A program made the translations under genes and the position numbers. From the NCBI RefSeq assembly GCF_014655595.1, contig NZ_BNBL01000019.1, positions 43,343-107,342 of the forward strand: 64,000 nucleotides of DNA, written 5' to 3'. The notes beneath the pieces were generated by a model. That model did not search any database. It was given only the letters and a program-made list of their open reading frames with translations, and was not told the origin of the DNA. Positions 58,300 through 64,000 of the stretch are shown here, one piece after another (the stretch's first letter is position 1; every line of letters begins with the position of its first letter). Origin of the DNA: Streptomyces griseocarneus (GTDB lineage Bacteria > Actinomycetota > Actinomycetes > Streptomycetales > Streptomycetaceae).

Positions 58300-60207
58300 G
58301 TGGCGATACGCCCCTGGCTCGTCAAACAGCTTCCCGGGATTGTCGCACTGGTTGTGATGGCCGGCATGTTCATCGCCGTTCAACCGCCGTCGACCTCCGC
58401 CGCCGACAAGGCGAAGATGGCCGCGAACTACTCGTTCACGCCGATGAACATCGAGATGCCGGGCGGATTCAAACAACAGAACGTCCGTAAGGTCAACAAG
58501 GCCTACAAGCACATCGAGGCCTGGATTTCCTCGGTCGGCGCCGGCATCTCGATGAACGACATCGACGGCGACGGCCTGGCGAACGACCTGTGCGTCACCG
58601 ACCCCCGCATCGACCAGGTCGCCGTGACGCCCGTGCCCGGGAAGAACGCCGGCCGCTACCGGCCGTTCGCGCTCGACCCGGCCCCGCTGCCGATGACGCG
58701 GACGATGGCCCCGATGGGCTGCGCCGCGGGCGACTTCAACGAGGACGGTCGCGCCGACCTGCTCGTCTACTACTGGGGGCGCACCCCGATCCTCTTCCTG
58801 GCCAAACCGGGCTCCGACGGGCGCGGCGCGGGCGCCTTCGAGCCCACCGAGCTGGTGCGCGGCGTGAGCTCGGGCGGGGAGTACACCGGCCCGCAGTGGA
58901 ACAGCAACGCCACCACCATCGCCGACTTCGACGGCGACGGGCACGACGACGTCTACATCGGGAACTACTTCCCCGACAGTCCGGTCCTCGACGACACCAA
59001 GGACGGCGGCGTGGTCATGAACGACTCGCTGTCCAACGCACACAACGGCGGCGAGGACCACATCCTGCGCTGGACGCGGGGCGGCTTCGAGGAGGCCAAG
59101 GACGCCCTGCCCAAGCAGGTCCGGCACGGCTGGACGCTCGCCGTCTCCGCCACCGACCTCGACGGCGACCAGCTGCCGGAGATCTACCTCGCGCACGACT
59201 TCGGCACCTCGAAGCTGCTGTACAACAAGTCGAAGCCGGGGAAGGTCTCCTTCGCCGTGGTGGACGGGGCGCGGGACGCGCTGACGCCCAAGTCGAAGCA
59301 GATCGGCCGCAGTTCCTTCAAGGGCATGGGCGTGGACTTCGGCGACCTGGACAACGACGGTCTGTACGACATGTTCGTCAGCAACATCACGACCTCGTTC
59401 GGCATCCAGGAGAGCAACTTCGCCTTCTTCAACCAGTCGCGCGACCAGAAGGCCGTGCAAGAACGTTTCCGCAGCGGTGAGGCGCCGTACAAGGACCGCA
59501 GCGCGCCGCTGGGCCTGGCCTGGTCCGGCTGGGGCTGGGACGTCAAGACGGGCGACTTCGACAACGACGGCCGGCTGGAGATCACCCAGGCCACCGGGTT
59601 CGTCAAGGGCAAGACCAACCGCTGGCCGCAGCTGCAGGAGCTCGCCACCGCCAACGACCAGCTGACGCACAACCCCCTGTGGTGGCCCAACGTCCGCTAC
59701 GGCGACGACCTCGCCGGCAGCCAGTTCATGCGCTTCTTCGCCAAGGGCGACGACGGCCGCTACACCAACCTGTCCAAGTCCCTGGGCCTGGCCGTGCCGG
59801 TCCCCACGCGCGGCATCGCCACCGGCGACGCCGACGGCGACGGGCGCCTGGACATGGCCGTCGCCCGGCAGTGGGGCGAGCCGGTCTTCTACCACAACGT
59901 CTCCTCCGACCCCGGCGACTTCCTCTCGCTGAAGCTCACCCACCCCTCCGGCTCGCCGGTGGTCGACGCCCAGGTCACCGTCACCCTGCCGGACGGCACC
60001 AAGCGGATCTCCCGCGTCGACGGCGGCGGCGGGCACTCGGGCAAGCGCAGCCACGAGGTCCACATCGGCCTGGGCAAGCGGGCCGACGGGCCGGTGCAGG
60101 TCCACCTGAAGTGGCGGGACCGCTCCGGTGAGGTGCGCGAACAGGACCTTCGTACGAGCCCGGGCCGGCACGCCTTCCAGCTCGGCTCCGAAGCCAAGGA
60201 GAAGTGA
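58300..60207 (+). CDS. unbV: Enediyne biosynthesis UnbV (VCBS/FG-GAP repeats, ASPIC domain)
   Basis: The 635-residue protein begins with a signal anchor (LPGIVALVVMAGMFIAV) and has six or seven DxDxDG calcium loops typical of FG-GAP/VCBS beta propellers: DIDGDG (about residue 87), DFNEDG (145), DFDGDG (209), DLDGDQ (286), DLDNDG (348), DFDNDG (about 421) and DADGDG (509). An ASPIC/UnbV domain closes the protein (VRVTLPDGT-like strand at 555, HIGLG at about 590). The exported propeller is a hallmark of enediyne cassettes; its precise role is unknown. The GTG start follows GGGAAGGGG. Confidence 0.93.
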   Translation: MAIRPWLVKQLPGIVALVVMAGMFIAVQPPSTSAADKAKMAANYSFTPMNIEMPGGFKQQNVRKVNKAYKHIEAWISSVGAGISMNDIDGDGLANDLCVTDPRIDQVAVTPVPGKNAGRYRPFALDPAPLPMTRTMAPMGCAAGDFNEDGRADLLVYYWGRTPILFLAKPGSDGRGAGAFEPTELVRGVSSGGEYTGPQWNSNATTIADFDGDGHDDVYIGNYFPDSPVLDDTKDGGVVMNDSLSNAHNGGEDHILRWTRGGFEEAKDALPKQVRHGWTLAVSATDLDGDQLPEIYLAHDFGTSKLLYNKSKPGKVSFAVVDGARDALTPKSKQIGRSSFKGMGVDFGDLDNDGLYDMFVSNITTSFGIQESNFAFFNQSRDQKAVQERFRSGEAPYKDRSAPLGLAWSGWGWDVKTGDFDNDGRLEITQATGFVKGKTNRWPQLQELATANDQLTHNPLWWPNVRYGDDLAGSQFMRFFAKGDDGRYTNLSKSLGLAVPVPTRGIATGDADGDGRLDMAVARQWGEPVFYHNVSSDPGDFLSLKLTHPSGSPVVDAQVTVTLPDGTKRISRVDGGGGHSGKRSHEVHIGLGKRADGPVQVHLKWRDRSGEVREQDLRTSPGRHAFQLGSEAKEK

Positions 60208-60212
60208 CACAG

Positions 60213-61199
60213 ATGGCCACTCAGGCAAGCAGCCCCCCGCCGCATCACGACCCCAAGGTCGTCACCGCGCTCCGCCGCTTCGCGATCTCCATCACGGTCC
60301 TGAACATCCTCGGCTACACCGTGCTCGGCTTCGAGCAGCCGTGGACCTGGCCCTTCATCGCCGTGGCCACCGCCTACACGGTGGAGATCGCGCTGGAGGC
60401 CATCGCGGCCAGGGTCGACGGCCGCGCCCCGCGCTTCGCGGGCGGGGGCCGGCGCGGCATGGTGGAGTTTCTCTTCCCCTCGCACATCACCGGCCTCGCG
60501 GTGAACATGCTGACCTACGTCAACGACCGCGTCTGGGTGATGGTCTTCGGCGTCGTGGTGGCCGTCGGCACCAAGTGGGTGCTGCGGGCCCCCGTGCGCG
60601 GCCGCATGCGGCACTTCATGAACCCGTCGAACTTCGGCATCGCCGTCATCCTCATCCTGTTCCCCTGGGCCAGCATCGCCCCGCCGTACCACTTCACCGA
60701 GAACATCAGCGGCCCCTTCGACTGGGGCCTGCCGGTGGTCATCATCGGCCTCGGCACGCTGCTGAACTCCAAGCTCACCGGGCGGATGTGGCTGATCGGC
60801 GCCTGGCTGGTGGGCTACGCCCTGCAGGCCGTGGTGCGCGGCCTGGTCTTCGGCACCTCCATCCCGGCGGCGCTGGGCATGATGACGGGCACCGCCTTCG
60901 TGCTCTTCACCAACTACATGGTCACCGACCCCGGCACCTCGCCGTCCAAGCGCAACTCCCAGATCGCCTTCGGCGGCGGCGTCGCCGCGATGTACGGCCT
61001 GCTCACCGCGCTGGGCATCGCGTACGGCATCTTCTTCGCCACCGCCGCCGTCTGCCTCCTGCGCGGCGGCTACCTGTGGTGGCTGCACGTGAGCGAGAAG
61101 CAGCGCGCGGCCGCGGCGGCGGACTCCGGCGCGGCGGCCGCCGGAACCGAGCGTCCCACGCCCTCCTCCGGAGCGGGGAAGGAAGCGGTGGCTGCATGA
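60213..61199 (+). CDS. unbU: Enediyne biosynthesis UnbU, RnfD/NqrB-like membrane protein
   Basis: The 328-residue integral membrane protein has about eight to nine TM helices and the RnfD/NqrB signature YMVTDPGTSPSK near residue 240, preceded by HFMNPSNFGIAV and GGRRGMVEFLFPSHITGL. In Rnf and Nqr complexes this subunit carries a covalent flavin and quinone site. UnbU is one of the conserved enediyne warhead proteins. The ATG at 60213 has AGGAG 11 bases upstream; a GTG at 60204 overlaps the unbV stop (GTGA) and is the alternative. The pksE start overlaps its stop by ATGA. Confidence 0.9.
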   Translation: MATQASSPPPHHDPKVVTALRRFAISITVLNILGYTVLGFEQPWTWPFIAVATAYTVEIALEAIAARVDGRAPRFAGGGRRGMVEFLFPSHITGLAVNMLTYVNDRVWVMVFGVVVAVGTKWVLRAPVRGRMRHFMNPSNFGIAVILILFPWASIAPPYHFTENISGPFDWGLPVVIIGLGTLLNSKLTGRMWLIGAWLVGYALQAVVRGLVFGTSIPAALGMMTGTAFVLFTNYMVTDPGTSPSKRNSQIAFGGGVAAMYGLLTALGIAYGIFFATAAVCLLRGGYLWWLHVSEKQRAAAAADSGAAAAGTERPTPSSGAGKEAVAA

Positions 61200-64000
61200 G
61201 CAGGATCGCCATCGTCGGCATGGCGTGCCGCTATCCGGATGCCGCCTCCCCCCGCGAGCTGTGGGAGAACTCCGTCGCCGGACGCCGTGCCTTCCGCAGG
61301 CTCCCCGGCGTCCGGATGCGCCTGGAGGACCACTGGGACCCGGACCCGGCCGCGCCGGACCGCTTCTACGCGCGGGAGGCCGCGGTCCTCGAGGGCTACG
61401 AGTTCGACCGCATCGCCCACAAGGTCGCCGGCAGCACCTACCGTTCGACGGACCTCACCCACTGGCTCGCGCTCGACATCGCCGGGCGGGCGCTCGCGGA
61501 CGCGGGCTTCCCCCTCGGCGAGGGCCTGCCCCGCGAGCGCACCGGGGTGATCGTGGGCAACACCCTCACCGGGGAGTTCGCGCGGGCCAACGTCATGCGG
61601 CTGCGCTGGCCCTACGTACGGCGCGTGATGGCCGCGGCCCTCAAGGACGAGGGCTGGGACGACGACCGGCTCGCCGGCTTCCTCGAGGGCGTCGAGGCCG
61701 CGTACAAGAGCCCGTTCCCCGCCGTGGACGAGGACACCCTGGCCGGCGGCCTGTCCAACACCATCGCCGGACGCGTCTGCAACCACTTCGACCTGGGCGG
61801 CGGCGGCTACACCGTCGACGGCGCCTGCTCCTCCTCGCTGCTGTCGGTCACCACGGCCGCTGCCGCACTCCTCGCCGGCGACGTCGACGTCGCCGTCGCC
61901 GGCGGGGTCGACCTGTCCATCGACCCGTTCGAGATCACCGGCTTCGCCAAGACCGGCGCCCTCGCCCGGCACGAGATGCGGGTCTACGACCGGGCCGCCA
62001 ACGGCTTCTGGCCGGGCGAGGGCTGCGGCATGGTCGTGCTGATGCGCGAGGCGGACGCGCTCGCCGACGGGCACCGCGTCTACGCCTCCGTCGCGGGCTG
62101 GGGCATCGCCTCCGACGGCCAGGGCGGCATCACCCGGCCCGAGGTCGGCGGCTACCAGCTGGCGCTGCGGCGCGCCTACGAACGGGCCGGGTTCGGCATC
62201 CAGACCGTGCCGCTCTTCGAGGGCCACGGCACCGGGACGGCCGTCGGGGACACCACCGAGCTCCAGGCCCTGTCGCTGGCCAGGACCACCGCCGACCCCG
62301 AGGCGGCGCCCGCCGTCATCAGCTCGGTCAAGGCCATGATCGGCCACACCAAGGCCGCCGCCGGCGTGGCCGGCCTGATCAAGGCCGCGATGGCCGTCGA
62401 GGCCGGGATGCTGCCCCCCGCCATCGGCTGCGCCGACCCCCACGACCTGCTCACCGGCCCCCGGGCCGCCCTGCGGGTGCTGCGCCGGGCCGAACCGTGG
62501 CCGGACGGCGCCCCGCTGCGCGCCGGCGTCACCGCCATGGGCTTCGGCGGCATCAACACCCACGTCGTCCTCGACCGGCCCGTGGCCCGCCACCGCACGG
62601 TCACCGGCCCCCGCGACCGGACGCTGGCCTCCTCCGCGCAGGACGTCGAACTCCTCCTGCTCGACGGGGACTCGCCGCAGGAGCTCGGCGCCCGGCTGGA
62701 CCGGCTGACCGGCTTCGTGCCGCAACTGGCCTACGCCCAGCTCGCCGACCTGGCCGCCACCCTCCAGCGCGAGCTGCGCGACGCCCCCTACCGGGCCGCC
62801 GCCGTGGTCTCCTCGCCCGAGGACGCCGAGCGCAGGCTGCGGCAGCTGCGCGACGCGGTGGAGGCGGGCGAGACCAGCCTGTTCGCCGCCGACGGCCGCG
62901 TCTTCCTCGGCCGCACGCGCGGCCCCGCCCGGATCGGCTTCCTCTTCCCCGGCCAGGGCTCCGGGCACGGCACGAGCGGCGGAGCCCTCGGCCGGCGGAT
63001 GGCGGAGGCGGCCCAGGCCTACGAGCGGGCCGCGCTGCCCGCCGCCGGGGACATGGTGGCCACCGCCGTCGCCCAGCCCCGCATCGTCACCGGCTCGCTG
63101 GCGGGCCTGCGCGCGCTGCGCGCCCTGGGCGTGGAGGCGACCGTCGCGGTCGGCCACAGCCTGGGCGAGATCTCCGCGCTGCACTGGGCCGGCGCGATGG
63201 ACGAGGAGACCCTGCTGCGGGTGGCCACCGTCCGCGGCGAGGCCATGACCGAGCACGGCGACTCGGGCACCATGGCCTCCCTGGCCGCCGCGCCCGAGGC
63301 GGCCCTCGCGCTGACGGACGGGCTGCCGGTGGTCGTCGCCGGGTACAACGGGCCCGAGCAGACGGTCGTCGCCGGGCCCGCCGACGCCGTCGAGGCCGTG
63401 GCCGGCCGGGCCCGGGAGGCCGGCGTCGGCTGCGTCCGGCTGCCCGTCTCGCACGCCTTCCACTCCCCCCTGGTGGCGCCCGCCGCCGAGGCCTTCGGCG
63501 ACTGGCTCGCGGGCGTGGACTTCGCGGCGGTGGGCCGGCGGATCGTCTCCACGGTCACCGGCCGGGCCCTGGCGCCCGACACCGACGTCCCCGCCCTGCT
63601 GCGCCGCCAGATCACCGACCCGGTGCTCTTCGCCCAGGCGGTGGAGCTGGCCGCCAAGGACGTCTGCCTGTTCGTGGAGGTGGGCCCCGGGCGGGTGCTC
63701 AGCGGGCTCGCCGCGGCCGCCACGGACGTACCCGCCGTCGCGCTGGACACCGACGACGAGTCGCTGCGCGGACTGCTGCAGGCGGCCGGCGCCGCCTACG
63801 TCGCCGGCACGCCCCTGGCCCACGAACGCCTCTTCCACGACCGCCTGATCCGGCCCCTGGAGATCGGCGCCGAACTCCGCTTCCTGGCCAGTCCCTGCGA
63901 GCAGGCCCCGGCCCTCCCGCCGCGCACGGACCGCGCCCCCGCGCCCGCGCCGTCGTCGCGCCCGGCGGCCGGCCGGGACGCGGCCGCCGGCCCGGAGACC
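61196..64000 (+). CDS. pksE: Enediyne polyketide synthase PksE, N-terminal part, runs off window
   Basis: The first 935 codons are present without a stop, so the gene continues past the window. KS domain (residues 1 to about 470): catalytic Cys211 in VDGACSSSLL, His344 in EGHGTGT and His384 in IGHTKAAAG. The interdomain region holds KAPLQREL-like helices. AT domain (about 580 to 890): GFLFPGQGSG, Ser655 in GHSLGE and His756 in HAFHSP, the malonyl-specific motif. Enediyne PKSs are about 1,900 residues with ACP, KR, DH and a terminal phosphopantetheinyl transferase next; those are not visible. ATGA coupling to unbU confirms the start. Confidence 0.95.
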   Translation, partial: MSRIAIVGMACRYPDAASPRELWENSVAGRRAFRRLPGVRMRLEDHWDPDPAAPDRFYAREAAVLEGYEFDRIAHKVAGSTYRSTDLTHWLALDIAGRALADAGFPLGEGLPRERTGVIVGNTLTGEFARANVMRLRWPYVRRVMAAALKDEGWDDDRLAGFLEGVEAAYKSPFPAVDEDTLAGGLSNTIAGRVCNHFDLGGGGYTVDGACSSSLLSVTTAAAALLAGDVDVAVAGGVDLSIDPFEITGFAKTGALARHEMRVYDRAANGFWPGEGCGMVVLMREADALADGHRVYASVAGWGIASDGQGGITRPEVGGYQLALRRAYERAGFGIQTVPLFEGHGTGTAVGDTTELQALSLARTTADPEAAPAVISSVKAMIGHTKAAAGVAGLIKAAMAVEAGMLPPAIGCADPHDLLTGPRAALRVLRRAEPWPDGAPLRAGVTAMGFGGINTHVVLDRPVARHRTVTGPRDRTLASSAQDVELLLLDGDSPQELGARLDRLTGFVPQLAYAQLADLAATLQRELRDAPYRAAAVVSSPEDAERRLRQLRDAVEAGETSLFAADGRVFLGRTRGPARIGFLFPGQGSGHGTSGGALGRRMAEAAQAYERAALPAAGDMVATAVAQPRIVTGSLAGLRALRALGVEATVAVGHSLGEISALHWAGAMDEETLLRVATVRGEAMTEHGDSGTMASLAAAPEAALALTDGLPVVVAGYNGPEQTVVAGPADAVEAVAGRAREAGVGCVRLPVSHAFHSPLVAPAAEAFGDWLAGVDFAAVGRRIVSTVTGRALAPDTDVPALLRRQITDPVLFAQAVELAAKDVCLFVEVGPGRVLSGLAAAATDVPAVALDTDDESLRGLLQAAGAAYVAGTPLAHERLFHDRLIRPLEIGAELRFLASPCEQAPALPPRTDRAPAPAPSSRPAAGRDAAAGPET

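Noticed and set aside
57325..60228. A 967-codon open frame on the minus strand across the UnbL2-UnbV region
   Set aside because: Its product is a low-complexity Val/Gly/Arg/Asp-rich sequence typical of the antisense of GC-rich coding DNA. The plus-strand genes have clear family motifs.
61070..63838. A 922-codon open frame antisense to pksE
   Set aside because: The plus-strand frame has intact KS and AT motifs in perfect order. The antisense frame has no recognisable motif and arises from high GC at third positions.
1..64000. tRNA, rRNA or insertion sequences
   Set aside because: I scanned the intergenic gaps by eye and saw no cloverleaf-like or transposase-like sequence; a tRNAscan-SE run would settle the tRNA question.

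Overview
The window is about 64 kb of very GC-rich DNA. It has short operons joined by ATGA/GTGA overlaps, frequent GTG and TTG starts, WhiJ/AbaA-type gene sets and Zur-controlled zinc-free ribosomal proteins. All of this points to a Streptomyces chromosome. From memory, the order of the first half and of the ribosomal-protein block matches the S. coelicolor region around SCO3392-SCO3431; I could not check this by alignment.

Region 1 (1-27 kb) is mostly conserved core. It opens with the end of a MidA-type methyltransferase followed by a NuoD paralogue, then a glycine betaine/osmoprotectant ABC transporter (binding protein and two permeases diverging from the ATPase). A long minus-strand folate and housekeeping block follows: DUF3180, folK, folB, an NTF2-like protein, folP, folE, ftsH, hpt, tilS, a zinc metalloprotease and dacB. 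An MprF-like lysyltransferase and a divergent membrane esterase interrupt it. ppa, a ThrE-type exporter, a DedA protein with a striking Gly/Tyr/Asn tail, a YbjQ protein and a GlxA-type regulator facing an oxidoreductase close the region.

Region 2 (27-40.6 kb) is accessory and regulatory. It has a 12-copy GGGTC repeat beside a probable gene remnant and two WhiJ/AbaA-like modules (ATPase, HTH regulator, DUF397 proteins) at 27.2-29.0 and 38.5-40.5 kb. It also has a winged-helix/zinc-ribbon protein behind a conserved-looking hairpin, a very small secreted peptide, several unknown proteins, a DUF4097/hydrolase pair behind a cluster of GCAACG motifs, two PadR regulators (one with a perfect palindrome at its promoter), a DinB protein and an aldehyde dehydrogenase.

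Region 3 (40.6-43.2 kb) is a zinc-starvation block: cysteine-free paralogues of bS18, bL31, bL33, bL28 and bS14 plus a COG0523 protein, built around a Zur box at 42614-42634. A degenerate MreB-like protein, a TerB protein and a cytoplasmic subtilase follow.

Region 4 (about 47-64 kb, running off the right edge) is secondary metabolism. The diagnostic part is 56240-64000, in the order unbL, unbL, unbV, unbU, pksE. This is the conserved enediyne warhead cassette, here with a tandem duplication of the DUF1702 (UnbL) gene. The PKS is cut by the window end after its KS and AT domains. Genes to the left fit a cluster flank: an RppA type III PKS, a thioesterase II-like protein lacking its catalytic serine and histidine, HxlR and two TetR/gamma-butyrolactone-receptor-like regulators, a flavin reductase, an acyl-CoA carboxylase beta subunit, an SgcJ-like protein and an MFS exporter. 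Two matching ACC-N8-GGT palindromes flank the first TetR gene. The left border of the cluster cannot be fixed from sequence alone. I saw no tRNA, rRNA, CRISPR array or intact insertion sequence.
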